Positions 52,964-62,154 of a stretch of DNA of 64,000 nt are shown one piece after another. The stretch covers positions 186,001 to 250,000 of the forward strand of contig NZ_JBEWCD010000004.1 of the NCBI RefSeq assembly GCF_040530035.1. Direction: 5' to 3'. The notes beneath the pieces are model-generated. The model did not search any database and was not told where the DNA came from. It worked only from the letters and a program-made list of their open reading frames with translations. The position numbers were made by a program, and so were the translations under genes. The stretch's first letter is position 1. Each line of letters begins with the position of its first letter. Origin of the DNA: Roseibium sp. HPY-6. GTDB lineage: Bacteria > Pseudomonadota > Alphaproteobacteria > Rhizobiales > Stappiaceae.

Positions 52964-53493
52964 CAGCGTTCGATAACGGTTCCGTTGCCGGTGTTGACGT
53001 AATACCGCGGCGAAGTGAACGCTGCAGCAGAGCCCGGCTCGACCGTCACCTGTGTGGTGAAGTTGACATGGGTGGCCGCGCTCTTGCCCTCATAGACCGT
53101 GATATAGTCATCGCCCTGGCGCACACGCCGCTTGTCGGTGTAGCAGAACGCGTCCGTACGATAGCGGTTATCATCATCGTCTTCCCGGTAGTAGAGCTGC
53201 TTTCCCTCCGGGCACAGATAACTGCTGCGGTCCGAAAGGCGGCGCGCATCGGCATCCACGGCTTCATAGGAGCCGCCGTCTTCATAGGTGCAGATCCCGA
53301 ACGGGCTTTTGCCCTTCCTGAGCCGTTTGAACATATAAGACTTGGCATCGCCGCAGGTTGCCGGGAACCCGCCAGCCAGGCACAAAATGACTTTGCAATC
53401 CATGTCATAGTCCTGGGCCTGACCGGGTGCGGCAAGAAAGGCGGCAGCGGCGGCAAACGGCCCGGCACCGGCCAGTAAGGAAATTGATTTCAT
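52963..53493 (-). CDS. TrbM-like exported conjugation protein
   Basis: A 176-residue protein with an N-terminal signal (MKSISLLAGAGPFAAAAAFL). The Cys-rich segment MDCKVILCLAGGFPATCGDA then KSYMFKRLRKGKSPFGIC matches TrbM-type conjugation proteins. The second half adds an acidic segment and two more Cys. TrbM proteins accompany IncP-type mating systems; their job is unclear. GGAG lies 9 bases before ATG 53493. Confidence 0.65.
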   Translation of the reverse strand: MKSISLLAGAGPFAAAAAFLAAPGQAQDYDMDCKVILCLAGGFPATCGDAKSYMFKRLRKGKSPFGICTYEDGGSYEAVDADARRLSDRSSYLCPEGKQLYYREDDDDNRYRTDAFCYTDKRRVRQGDDYITVYEGKSAATHVNFTTQVTVEPGSAAAFTSPRYYVNTGNGTVIER

Positions 53494-53881
53494 CAATCCC
53501 GTCTCCAAAAAGGATATCTTGAACTAAGCCCCGTAGGTTGAATCTATCGCACAGCACAATCTATTCGTACAGAACAAAAAAGGGGTTCCTGCTTGCGTCA
53601 AATGTCCTACGTTAGCAACACGGCAGACTTGGAGCACCCCCGGTTCATTGCTCTCCGCGAGGCCGTACCGGATGGCAGTGATAAGGCTCCCGCGTCCCGT
53701 AAGTGGGGCGCGGGAGCGCTCTCATTGTCCGGACCGGTGCAGACATAATCGCGCCGCCAAATCATCAACGGATGGTCAGACTGACCCCGAATTGACGTCA
53801 CAAAGCCCCGACACTCTTCCTGTGTGCTCATCGGACGATGCTGCCGATGAAGTTGCTCAACTGAGTTTAAGGAGACTATCC
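53494..53881. other. Intergenic region without a supported gene
   Basis: It separates the minus-strand TrbM-like operon from the plus-strand EF-hand gene and should hold both promoters. No clear operator or terminator is seen. Confidence 0.4.
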
Positions 53882-54112
53882 ATGTCCAAACGTCTTGCAT
53901 CTGCTGTTGTCCTCGGTGTTCTGTCCGTATCCGCTGCAACATCCGCGCTTGCCGCCGACTTCAAAGAAATGGACACCGACCAGGACGGCTTTCTGTCCCT
54001 GACCGAACTGTCGGTCGCCGGCGTTCCGGTCACAGAAGAGACTTACAAAGCTGCCGATGCCAACCAGGACAATCTTCTGGACGAAGCCGAATTCGGCAGT
54101 GTTACGCAATAA
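53882..54112 (+). CDS. Small exported EF-hand protein
   Basis: A 76-residue protein with a signal peptide ending TSALAAD and two EF-hand loops: DTDQDGFLSLTE and DANQDNLLDEAE, both with the Asp/Asn/Glu ligand pattern for Ca binding. AAGGAG stands 7 bases before ATG 53882. It is a periplasmic calcium-binding protein of unknown partner. It is the only plus-strand gene between 49.8 and 61.6 kb. Confidence 0.85.
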   Translation: MSKRLASAVVLGVLSVSAATSALAADFKEMDTDQDGFLSLTELSVAGVPVTEETYKAADANQDNLLDEAEFGSVTQ

Positions 54113-54211
54113 GGTCTTTTAGGCAGCCGTAATCGTCCGCAAGCGTTTGTTGGCTCCTTCCTCCCGCCAATTGAACCCATGTTTGCAGGACGGTTTTCTC
54201 GGCCGGTGCAC

Positions 54212-54547
54212 TCACAAGAGTGCGCCGGCTTCTTCATGTGGGTTGCAGAAACTCGGACGGGAGTTCAAGGCGCTCGATGCGCTGACGCGGTGGACTGGAA
54301 AGGGAAAGACATTGCCGCTCGCCAGCCAGTCCAGATGCTCATAAACCGCAGAGGGCTCCCATCCGGTATCGGCGAACATCGCGCAATCTGGCGTGGGACC
54401 AATCTCGCCATGAGACACCATGAGGGCCAGGGTCGCACTTTGAACCCCTGCTCCCAACCATAAGACACGCAAATCAGCGTTCGGGACCGTTTCACTCACA
54501 CCTGGCCAGGTCAGGTGTTTGAACCCGTTTTCACCATTCACATCCAT
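54212..54547 (-). pseudogene. PAPS-reductase-like protein, C-terminally truncated
   Basis: ATG 54547 with AAGGAA upstream opens a protein with the PP-loop ATPase-like start of the PAPS reductase/FAD synthetase group: WLGAGVQSATLALMVSHGEI, DCAMFADTGWEPSAVYEHLD. Homology ends after FPVHRVSAS, and 20 unrelated residues follow. Full-length members are two to three times longer. It is probably inactive. Confidence 0.6.
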
Positions 54548-54630
54548 AAGATTTTCCTTGAGTTGGACACAAGAAATCGCATGGCCGCTTCGGGGACGTA
54601 CCTCGAGACAAGCAAAGCATTGTCTCGTTA

Positions 54631-54730
54631 CGGGTGGGTGGGGATCTGAAGGGGCGGGGCCACCGGGGGCGCCCCTTTTCCGTGTTTGGCGGCCGCTCGA
54701 TGCGGTGGGCAAACACCCACGGCTTGGCGA
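54631..54730. repeat. Structured GC-rich element, copy 1
   Basis: It shares a block order with 63411-63509: GGGTGGG, GAAGGGGCGGGGCC-like, GGGGCGCCC, a long hairpin with loop TCGAT, and CGGCTTGGCGA. Here the stem is GTGTTTG/CAAACAC plus CCGC/GCGG. The stem sequence differs from copy 2 while pairing is kept. It lies between the ParB-like and PAPS-reductase-like genes. Confidence 0.55.
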
Positions 54731-54797
54731 CTGCGGGCCTCGATCAAGAAGAAATGCCGGTCACGGGGTAGAAAACCCGCGACCGGCGAACAGCTGA

Positions 54798-56711
54798 TTA
54801 CTCAGCCGCCTCGGGAAAAGGCGTGACGGTCAAATCTCCGTCTTTGTGTTCCGACGCTGTAGGTTCGCCGCAACGGACCGGTTCAGGCAACCAGTTCTTA
54901 TCTTTTAGGTACTTTTCTGCAAAAGCTGCCCCCTCTGCTTTTTTCATGGAAGCAATACCATCGGCAAAAGAGTCCCCGCAAGCCTCGGCAACCGCTGCCT
55001 GAATGCCGGTCCGGTTCAGATGGCGGAAATAGTTCTCCGCCTCCGGCTTGAAATACCGGTGCATGTCGATGCCGACGGCCGTGCCAATCTGGTTGGCGTG
55101 GATAGTTTCATTTGGTTTGTCCACCTTCCCTTCAACGGTGTTGAGCGAATGAGATGCGACCCATGCCAGAAGGGTCAAAAGTTCGGACTGACTTTGATCG
55201 ATACACCAGTCCCAAAGGTCAGCCGGATTGCCCGGAATATGGCTGGTAAAGTTCTCAGACAGGGTTTCCAGCTCCGCCAAGGCCACACAGTTTTCCGGCT
55301 GTTTCATGGAGCTGGCAAGATCCGTGTGGGTCAAGGATACCTCAAGCGCCGAATGCTGGCCGATGCCGTAATGACCGGGATAAGCAAGCCGCAAAAGGAA
55401 GGCATGCACTACACTCGCCAGAGCGATATCCGCGTTATTAGCAAGTTCCAGTCTGAGAGCTGCTGTTTTCTGGGCTGTCAGGTCTTCAGTGAGGGTTGCC
55501 GAATGTTTGAGAGCTGGCGCTTCATCACAAGCGCCCTGCTCCATGTTTTCATTGGAAGGCTTTGACTGGTCCTCATCCGGTGTATCCTCTGGCTTCACAA
55601 GACCCCGCTCAACGCGCAACGCGCCACCATGGGTAAGGCTCACAAGAGCGCCGGAATGCTCAAGGTCTTCCGGGGCATAAAGTTCTTGTTCCAGAAGGCT
55701 CTCAATTGCCGTGATTTTCTCGCCAAGCTCGTTTAGCTCTGCGTCGTTCTCCGCTGATTGGTCTTCCCGCTCCAACGTCTGATAGCGGGCTTCGAGCGCT
55801 TCCAGTTCTTCGGCCTGCTGTTCCGTCAATTCCACATCTTGAGGGTAAACCCGGCTGTAACCTGACAACTGATCATAATCGAGTTCAAAAACCCACTCGA
55901 CCCATTTCCACCCCTCGGCCTTTACCGTTTCCGCTTCTGCCGCCAGCTTTTCGTCCACTAGCTTGGCAAGCAGGGCGCTGTCCATGGCAAAGCCGCCTGA
56001 ATGATCGTCAAACAGATCGCGCTTCACATGGCCGCCTGCCTGTTCGTAAGTCTCCAGTCCACCAATGAACCTGATCCGTTTATCGGTGCCCTTGATCCCC
56101 TCCCCTTTGAGCGCTTCTTTGATCATGTGCGCGTGGCGATGATAGCTCGGAAGCTCGTTCCAGACCCGCACCTGTTCGTCATGATCGCCGGAGATGGTGA
56201 AGGCCGCAAGCTGATCAAGGGTCATCTTGTCCTTCCGGAACAACTCCCGTAGCTCCGGGGACACCCGTCCAAGGGCCAGTCGCTTTTTGACAATGCTTTC
56301 TGTGGTGCCAAACTTCGCCGCAATATCGGCAACGGGCTGTCCATCGTCGGCCAGATCCCGGAAGGCTTCGAATTGGTCTGCCGGGTTCATGCTCTCGCGC
56401 ATGATGTTTTCGGCAAGGCTGAGTTCCTGAGCTTCTTCCTTGCTGATCACCTTGACCGGCACGAGATGGTCAGGATTGATTTTATCCTGTTCAGCCAGAT
56501 AGAGGGCGGCGTGGTATCTGCGGCCACCAGCGGAGACAAAATAACGCCCGTTGCCCTTGGCCCTGCGAACAAGCAGGTTTTGCACGATGCCATGGGCTGC
56601 GATGCTGCCTGCAAATTCCTCAATGCTCTTCTGGCTGTAGGTTTTGCGCACGTTCAGCGGATCGACTTCGAGCTTGTTGAGTGCGACAAAAGTGATTTGA
56701 TCGTTGGACAT
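54798..56711 (-). CDS. Large ParB/Srx-fold plasmid protein
   Basis: A 637-residue protein with an N-terminal ParB-like domain (LEVDPLNVRKTYSQKSIEEF, GIVQNLLVRR, FVSAGGRRYHAALYL, SLAENIMRESMNPADQFEAF). A KorB-like helix-turn-helix region follows (ADIAAKFGTTESIVKKRLAL), then a long C-terminal region of about 400 residues with acidic coiled coil. No parA partner is adjacent, and this length is typical of accessory ParB-like proteins on alphaproteobacterial plasmids that often sit beside DUF932 genes. Its role may be regulation or nuclease activity rather than segregation. Confidence 0.85.
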   Translation of the reverse strand: MSNDQITFVALNKLEVDPLNVRKTYSQKSIEEFAGSIAAHGIVQNLLVRRAKGNGRYFVSAGGRRYHAALYLAEQDKINPDHLVPVKVISKEEAQELSLAENIMRESMNPADQFEAFRDLADDGQPVADIAAKFGTTESIVKKRLALGRVSPELRELFRKDKMTLDQLAAFTISGDHDEQVRVWNELPSYHRHAHMIKEALKGEGIKGTDKRIRFIGGLETYEQAGGHVKRDLFDDHSGGFAMDSALLAKLVDEKLAAEAETVKAEGWKWVEWVFELDYDQLSGYSRVYPQDVELTEQQAEELEALEARYQTLEREDQSAENDAELNELGEKITAIESLLEQELYAPEDLEHSGALVSLTHGGALRVERGLVKPEDTPDEDQSKPSNENMEQGACDEAPALKHSATLTEDLTAQKTAALRLELANNADIALASVVHAFLLRLAYPGHYGIGQHSALEVSLTHTDLASSMKQPENCVALAELETLSENFTSHIPGNPADLWDWCIDQSQSELLTLLAWVASHSLNTVEGKVDKPNETIHANQIGTAVGIDMHRYFKPEAENYFRHLNRTGIQAAVAEACGDSFADGIASMKKAEGAAFAEKYLKDKNWLPEPVRCGEPTASEHKDGDLTVTPFPEAAE

Positions 56712-56798
56712 GATGGTAACTCCGGTTGCCGTGATCGGCTTAAATGAGATGTTTGGGAAGAATGGGGGAGCGGGCTGGTCCCGCTCCCTGATCTGCGC

Positions 56799-57659
56799 TT
56801 AGGCGGCACGGGACCCTTTGAGTTCCGCCATTTTCTCGGTCAAAACCCAAAGGGCTTTGTTGAGCTTGATATCCTGTTCGATACCGTTGACGGTGCGGGT
56901 GCGGCTCCGGCGGCGTCTGCCTTGCGCATCCCGGCTCACAGCCCAAATGCCGCCCCGGATCATGTTCTCTTGCGTGACGTTGAACGTGGTCCAAAGGTCT
57001 TTGCTGCGGTCATCGCGGCGGCGCGGCTCTAAAAGCTGTTCCGGTTTGACAGGGGTCTTTGTTTCCCCCTCTGCATCGCCAAACCGCAGAACATGGGCGG
57101 CTTCGGCAAAGGCGTGACGCTCATCTGAATTGAGGGTCAGACCCGACCAGTCGGCGGGTGCAACAAGGGCCTTTTCGGCTTCACCCATGACACGGTAGGT
57201 GCCTTCAATCACCTTGCCCGGAACATCGCCGCTATGACGCACTTTCACGCTGTCGAAGGTCGATGTTTGAGTGACCAAGGAATTGAGGCAACAGACCCGG
57301 AACAATCCGGCCATCAGGTCATAGGCGGATGTGCCGTCATTGGCGTTCTTCAGAAGGATTTCGCAGACCGTATCGCCGACACTGTATTTCTGATCATCAT
57401 CCAAGCGCCGCAGTCTGATCAGGTGTTTGGTGAAGTTGGTTTTGCTTTCATCGCGTGTGCGGGATTGCTTCGCGCCAACCGGCATGAAGCCTTCATCCAT
57501 CAAGCCGCGCAGGATGTCGATGGTCGGGATGGGCTGAAAGCGGTCTGACCGGCTTTCGTGGGCTTCCGTTGTAAAGATAGACGGTGCCAGCCGTCTTAGT
57601 TCGTCTTCGTTGAGCGCACGCCCATGATCAAATCGGGCTGTGTGGGCATAAACTGTCAT
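56799..57659 (-). CDS. DUF932-family protein
   Basis: A 286-residue protein of the DUF932 family: FQPIPTIDILRGLMDEGFMP, QSRTRDESKTNFTKHLIRLR, GLFRVCCLNSLVTQ, FNVTQENMIRGGIW and KALWVLTEKMAELKG. These phage/plasmid-borne proteins have unknown function. ATG 57659 has AAGGAG about 10 bases upstream; longer frames extend into non-coding DNA. It is 87 bases upstream of the ParB-like gene on the same strand. Confidence 0.85.
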   Translation of the reverse strand: MTVYAHTARFDHGRALNEDELRRLAPSIFTTEAHESRSDRFQPIPTIDILRGLMDEGFMPVGAKQSRTRDESKTNFTKHLIRLRRLDDDQKYSVGDTVCEILLKNANDGTSAYDLMAGLFRVCCLNSLVTQTSTFDSVKVRHSGDVPGKVIEGTYRVMGEAEKALVAPADWSGLTLNSDERHAFAEAAHVLRFGDAEGETKTPVKPEQLLEPRRRDDRSKDLWTTFNVTQENMIRGGIWAVSRDAQGRRRRSRTRTVNGIEQDIKLNKALWVLTEKMAELKGSRAA

Positions 57660-58137
57660 GTGGGTTTTCTCCTTTTCCCTATTCCGCGAAGCGGGTTCTG
57701 TCCCGAAGGGGCAGGAGCCCGGCTCCTGCTCCTGAGACTTCGGCGGCGAGAACGAAGGGGAGAGGGACAAGGGGAAAATCCGGAGGGGGATCTCCCACCG
57801 GGACGGCCGGGTGCAGATCCTCGGGCCCGTGGGGCACGTGGATCCGCACCCGGTCCTGCAGGAATGGAGAGCGCCGGCGTTGCCGGCGATCGCAATGACG
57901 AAGGATGGGGAGACCGGATTTTGCCCTTGTGGGAGAGGGGAAGCCGCGCGGCCCCTTTCCCGCCAACAAGTGACAATGACCGCGACAGCGGACCTTAGAT
58001 CAGGGCAAGCGGAGCGCGCAGGACCATAGTCCGGAGACAAGAGGGATTGTGACCGGATGGCGGAGACGGGCGCTTGCGGCTGGCTCCGTGAGCGGAGCGA
58101 ATAGAGCCCGGCCCAACGGGATTGCAATTATTAATTA
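57660..58137. other. GC-rich intergenic region upstream of the DUF932 gene
   Basis: Several open frames on both strands with no family resemblance and no ribosome sites. It probably holds the promoter for the DUF932/ParB-like genes. Confidence 0.35.
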
Positions 58138-58237
58138 ATATTGCTACGCAAAACACGGAATGATTGTCCCCGGATCCTCTCGTCGATCCACTCATTCCCT
58201 CCTTGCGAACCCCGGTCGGCACTGACCGGGGTTTTTT
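58138..58237 (+). ncRNA. Candidate small RNA with terminator, copy 1
   Basis: A stretch that ends in a strong intrinsic terminator (AACCCCGGTC, loop GGCACT, GACCGGGGTT, then T6; 58208-58237) with no gene in front of it on this strand. It is similar along its length to 61150-61257 (shared ATTGCT, GCAAAA, CGGAATG, GGTCGGCACTG blocks). The promoter is unclear. Confidence 0.35.
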
Positions 58238-58261
58238 CAAGGTTCCGCGGCTGAAATTAGA

Positions 58262-58597
58262 TCAGCCTGACAGTTTTGCGAGGCGCGGTGGCGTTTCGTA
58301 GGAAAAACGAAACTTGAACGCCCCGGTATTGTCGACAAGAAGGTCGCAAATGGTCCAGGGGTGAGAACTTGGTTGTGCGGCAGCCATTTCGGAGCGCAAC
58401 TCTTTGAACAGTCCGCGCAGATCGATGCCGAGCCGAATTTGTTCGCACTGCCCGCCTATATGGACATCGCCGTCAGGGCTGAGCACAAGATCACCGTCAA
58501 TGGTGTCAATTTCGATATTCACTTCCGCTCGGTCAAATGCGTCTGGCAGTTCGGAAATAAGTTTGCGGGCAATCGCTTCCTGAAGAGCTTGCACCAT
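58262..58597 (-). CDS. DUF600/YezG-like protein (possible immunity protein)
   Basis: A 111-residue protein: ARKLISELPDAFDRAEVNIE, SPDGDVHIGGQCEQIRLGID, LRGLFKELRSEM, and a C-terminal DNTGAFKFRFSYETPPRL. The layout fits YezG/DUF600 proteins, several of which neutralise contact-dependent or LXG-type toxins. AAAGGA lies before ATG 58597. No cognate toxin is beside it, so it may be an orphan immunity gene. Confidence in the family is moderate. Confidence 0.5.
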   Translation of the reverse strand: MVQALQEAIARKLISELPDAFDRAEVNIEIDTIDGDLVLSPDGDVHIGGQCEQIRLGIDLRGLFKELRSEMAAAQPSSHPWTICDLLVDNTGAFKFRFSYETPPRLAKLSG

Positions 58598-58622
58598 CGT
58601 TATTCCTTTGATTTGCAAGTGT

Positions 58623-59171
58623 TTAGTCAACGACCTGAGGACTTTGAAACTCTGTATTTGTAACAATGTAGACAGGAGCCCCAACGAGGTTGTCACCAAC
58701 CTGGTCAGGTTTCAAATGCGCGTAACCGAAAAAATAGCAGCCGTTTTCGAACAGCACGATCGACCCTAAGTGCATGCGGTGCTTCCAACCTGATATCTCG
58801 ACTGGCAAGGGTGTCACACGCGCCCAGTCATCATCGAAAACAGCGCTGAATTGTGCAGTGATCTCGGCCTCGGAGAGATCTGCGTCCACAGCGAAGGGTC
58901 CAAAGACCTGGGCGTCTTGATAGTGTTCCTCGGCATAATCCCACAGCGGGCGCAAAATCTTGCGCGACAATGCGGTTGTCTTTGTGCCGAACGGGACGCG
59001 ATCGTGTGACGTCAGAACGTCATCGACGGAGAGACAAGGTGCCTCCTCGCTCCAAAATCCGGATGGAAACCCGTTGCAGGCGTAGGCGGATGTTTCCCCT
59101 GCAAGTATGAAACATTGAACCAACGAAAAGATCGTCACTGATCTAAGCGTGAGTTGTCTCATTTGAGTCAT
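58623..59171 (-). CDS. Hypothetical exported protein
   Basis: A 182-residue protein with a signal peptide (LRSVTIFSLVQCFILAGETS, cleavage near SAYA). Mature part shows AEEHYQDAQVFGPFAVDADL, WKHRMHLGSIVLFENGCYFF and VGAPVYIVTN. No family was recognised. ATG 59171 has GGAG 11 bases upstream; a longer frame would bury the signal peptide. It is 25 bases upstream of the DUF600-like gene and probably co-transcribed with it. Confidence 0.6.
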   Translation of the reverse strand: MTQMRQLTLRSVTIFSLVQCFILAGETSAYACNGFPSGFWSEEAPCLSVDDVLTSHDRVPFGTKTTALSRKILRPLWDYAEEHYQDAQVFGPFAVDADLSEAEITAQFSAVFDDDWARVTPLPVEISGWKHRMHLGSIVLFENGCYFFGYAHLKPDQVGDNLVGAPVYIVTNTEFQSPQVVD

Positions 59172-59368
59172 TGTGGACTTCGCTCCATCAACGGGCTGCC
59201 AGAACGTCTTTCTTCCCAATGGATTGTTGCAGCCGACCTGCAGCGCAATTTTCATTTCAAATAGTCTGAGGATGGTACAAAGGTATGACGCCCACTCAAG
59301 CTCGCACTTAGTGGAACGTCCGCGCAGCGGAAACGCCCCGAATTATGGGGCAATATTGCCATGGATGC

Positions 59369-59704
59369 CTAGAAAAATCCGGTGAAGGAGGTGAATTCAC
59401 CATCGCTGTTCAATGTTGCGTGGCTGGTACCCTGCATCATTTCAGCGCCGTTTTTGCCGCGCAAGGTCCAGCGCGCCAAGGTGTGATTGTGATGGCTTTT
59501 GACATCAACAATCTCGAAAAATCCGCCCGGAACGTCCTTTTGAAAGTTGGAGATGTGCGCGGAAAATGCAGCCCGACCTACAACCTCCGCTGTGGGGTCA
59601 GTGTAGGTGACGTCTTCCGACACAAGTGTTGCCAGAGTGGCGTCGCGCGCTTCATCCGGCTGGGACCATGTTTTAGCGTAAATACCCCATTTTTCATCAA
59701 GCAT
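59369..59704 (-). CDS. SnoaL-like / NTF2-fold protein under TetR control
   Basis: A 111-residue protein: IYAKTWSQPDEARDATLATL, VSEDVTYTDPTAEVVGRAAF, HHNHTLARWTLRGKNGAEM and GTSHATLNSDGEFTSFTGFF, the SnoaL_2 pattern. Catalytic function is not evident. Its start overlaps the end of the TetR gene by 8 bases, so the two are coupled and it is very likely part of the TetR regulon. Confidence 0.8.
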   Translation of the reverse strand: MLDEKWGIYAKTWSQPDEARDATLATLVSEDVTYTDPTAEVVGRAAFSAHISNFQKDVPGGFFEIVDVKSHHNHTLARWTLRGKNGAEMMQGTSHATLNSDGEFTSFTGFF

Positions 59705-60275
59705 CGATAACTCCTATGATCGCTGTGATTTCGTCTTTGATAGTGGCGCGCAAAGACGCTTTGTCGTGGCCGTGCCGGATTAGTACCAGCAAGCCCTGAT
59801 AGTAAGTGAGCAGTCGCAGCGACATGCCGTCCGCCTGAGCTTCGCTAACATCCTGTATTGCCAATATCGTAGCCTTGAAGGCCGTTAGGAACGCTGCAAA
59901 GCCATCGTCAATCGCAGTTCTTGCAGCTGTGTCCTGCCCTGCGAATTCAATGGCGCTGTTCGTCAACAGACAGCCAAATGCACCATCATTCGGCTCTTCC
60001 AACAAAGATTGAAAGAGCGAGATCAAGCCTGCAAGAGAGTTTGGATTTGCCAGATGCGTACGAATGCGGCTCTTAACAACGGTCTCGTTGTAGTGGTCTA
60101 ACACTCGCGCGAACACGGCATCCTTGTTGCCAAAGCTGTTGTATAGACTACCGGACGACAACCCTGTCTCCGCTTCCAGTGTTTTCACGGAAACCCCGCC
60201 ATATCCATACCGTCGAAAGATATGGCTAGCTGCTGTCAGCGCTTTTCCTTCGTCGAATTCTTGAGGACGTCCCAC
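59697..60275 (-). CDS. TetR-family transcriptional regulator
   Basis: A 192-residue repressor: FDEGKALTAASHIFRRYGYG, VSVKTLEAETGLSSGSLYNSFGNKDAVF (helix-turn-helix), and a C-terminal domain of the TetR_C type. MGRPQEF is the canonical start of this branch (often AcuR/NemR-like). A perfect inverted repeat lies 12 bases upstream of the start codon, so autoregulation is likely. Confidence 0.9.
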   Translation of the reverse strand: MGRPQEFDEGKALTAASHIFRRYGYGGVSVKTLEAETGLSSGSLYNSFGNKDAVFARVLDHYNETVVKSRIRTHLANPNSLAGLISLFQSLLEEPNDGAFGCLLTNSAIEFAGQDTAARTAIDDGFAAFLTAFKATILAIQDVSEAQADGMSLRLLTYYQGLLVLIRHGHDKASLRATIKDEITAIIGVIDA

Positions 60276-60286
60276 GATTCATATCC

Positions 60287-60310
60287 ATTTTAAAACAGTC
60301 GTTTTAAAAT
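60287..60310. promoter_or_regulatory. TetR operator, perfect palindrome
   Basis: ATTTTAAAAC-AGTC-GTTTTAAAAT is a perfect 10-base inverted repeat immediately upstream of the TetR gene. A third related half-site (ACATTTTAGAAT) follows at 60313-60324. It fits autorepression. Confidence 0.75.
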
Positions 60311-60426
60311 ATACATTTTAGAATGACTGTCAACCACTGTGATGCGGGCGGCTTGTGAAATCCCGTAGGTTCTAAAGTCCGCACCGATGGACGGTGTTTA
60401 CGACAGATTGGTGAGAGCAGCGGCGT

Positions 60427-61041
60427 TCATTTCAGCTCCTCCAGGAGGGATACTGAAGGTTCGTGACCCTGATCAGCAGCCAGGTTGAGCAGGACCTCCG
60501 CCCAGCCCCAATCGGTGTCGTTTTCGATGAGGTAGATTGCCAGATTGTAGCCGCCATCCAGATCACCTGCCTGGAAGGCCTTCATCAGCCAATAGATGCA
60601 GTCATTTTTGTTGGCTTCGAAGTCGGCCTGGCAGAACAGATTGCCCAGGTTGAAGAAGGCGGGCACGAATTCGGCGGCGGCACTTTCGCCATAGTAGTCC
60701 ATGGCGGTGTCGAGGTCCTTCTCGACAACCTCTCCCGTTTCGTAGAAGACGCCGACGTTGTAAGATCCGGCCGGACTGCCTTTGCGGCTTGCGAACTCAT
60801 AGAGCCGAAACGCGATTTCCAGATTTCCGCCCTCCTTGGCTTTCTCAGCCGCGTTCAGAATGCTCGGGATCCCCTGTTTCTCAAACAGGCAATTGATTTT
60901 TCGGGAGTCGTCGATCTCGATTTCGCATGCGTCGGGAAACAACGGGTTTTCAATGTTCGATGGATTGGCCTGAAGTGGTGTCGGCGAGCTAGACAGAGCG
61001 GCGACGAGACACACTGCATAAAGAGGCTGTTTGGTTGACAT
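60427..61041 (-). CDS. Sel1-repeat exported protein
   Basis: A 204-residue protein with a signal peptide (LYAVCLVAALSSSPTPLQAN) and Sel1-type helical repeats: AFRLYEFASRKGSPAGSYNV, AMDYYGESAAAEFVPAFFNL, CIYWLMKAFQAGDLDGGYNL and AEVLLNLAADQGHEPSVSLL. Such repeats mediate protein contacts in the envelope or periplasm. The partner is unknown. Confidence 0.8.
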   Translation of the reverse strand: MSTKQPLYAVCLVAALSSSPTPLQANPSNIENPLFPDACEIEIDDSRKINCLFEKQGIPSILNAAEKAKEGGNLEIAFRLYEFASRKGSPAGSYNVGVFYETGEVVEKDLDTAMDYYGESAAAEFVPAFFNLGNLFCQADFEANKNDCIYWLMKAFQAGDLDGGYNLAIYLIENDTDWGWAEVLLNLAADQGHEPSVSLLEELK

Positions 61042-61149
61042 TCGGCTGGTTCCGTTTTCCCGTTCGGGAATAGAGCTGCAGCCCCCAGAGCTCTTCCCGT
61101 CACACGATCATCTGAACGTCATAGGCGATCAATCGCCACGCTTTCAATC

Positions 61150-61257
61150 CTAGATTATTGCTGCTGTGCAAAAACCCGGAATGCTCGTTTGCCTCGACCA
61201 TCTCTCTTTGATGGTTTTGTTCCCGTTTCAACCGCGGTCGGCACTGGCCGGTGTCTT
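61150..61257 (+). ncRNA. Candidate small RNA or leader, copy 2
   Basis: It resembles 58138-58237 along its length and ends in the same GGTCGGCACTG-type hairpin, but the stem carries mismatches and the T run is shorter. The DUF736 gene follows about 380 bases downstream on the same strand, so it could also be a leader structure. Bases 61258-61635 show no gene. Confidence 0.25.
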
Positions 61258-61635
61258 TTATCGCGCCTCCAAGACATTGGATGTATTGATAGTGTGGCAC
61301 CACTTGGGCACGTCACAGGCGCATCGGAAAGTGTGGTCAGCGCCACGTGCATTTGACGCTCGGCTCCGTAAAGCGGACTGTCAGGGCTGAAGCCGGTCTC
61401 TTTTGGCCCTCTGATCACATCGAATATGCCGACGATGGACGGTACGGCCTTGAGGGTCGGCGCAACCTTGTGCTTCAGGAATGTCCCCGCCCGGATCCAA
61501 GATCCCGGCTCCTCGCGGACCAAATTCCTGATCACTGCGGTTCTCCACTGGCGTTTCGATCCGGACGGGATGCCCCTCGCCTCTTGGCGGCCGTTCTTTT
61601 GGTCCATCGGCAATTCGAACAAGAGGACCAAGACG

Positions 61636-61983
61636 ATGACCGACACCAACCTGACCAACTACATTCAGTTCGCCGGCGACAAGCTGACAGGCAACATTGC
61701 AACACTCTCCTTTGACGTCGATGTGAGCGGCGAGGCCTTTCACAGCGACAATGACAAAGCCCCGAAGTTCCAGCTCTTTGCCAAAAGTCCTGCGGGACGC
61801 CGGATCCAGATCGGCGGCATTTGGGAGCGGACCAACGCAAAGGGAGATCCCTTCTTCACTCTGACGATCAACACCGGTCACTCAAAGTTCTACGCGAACC
61901 TTGGCCGGTATCCGGGCCAGGACGATGACACGCTGCAAGCGGTCATCCCGAATGACTATCTGAACAGCGATCGCCGGGGGTAA
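61636..61983 (+). CDS. DUF736-family plasmid protein, second copy
   Basis: A 115-residue protein: LTGNIATLSFDVDVSGEAFH, NDKAPKFQLFAKS, GGIWERTNAKGDPFFTLTIN, FYANLGRYPGQDDDTLQAVI and PNDYLNSDRRG. It is a paralogue of the gene at 49842-50165. GAGG lies about 9 bases before the ATG. Its stop codon sits in a CGCCGGGG-GTAA-CCCCGGCG hairpin (61972-61991). The last 90 bases are duplicated at 62667-62757. Confidence 0.82.
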   Translation: MTDTNLTNYIQFAGDKLTGNIATLSFDVDVSGEAFHSDNDKAPKFQLFAKSPAGRRIQIGGIWERTNAKGDPFFTLTINTGHSKFYANLGRYPGQDDDTLQAVIPNDYLNSDRRG

Positions 61984-62154
61984 CCCCGGCGAAAGCCGCC
62001 GCATGGCGGGGGCGCATTAGGCCCCTGCACCCAGGATTGGATCGCACTGAACTTTGTTGACATGCTTGATAGGTCAAGACATTGGACAAGCGATCAACGC
62101 TGCATGGTGCAACTGACATCGAATGATCCTAAGCGACCAGAGTTAGAAGTCCTT

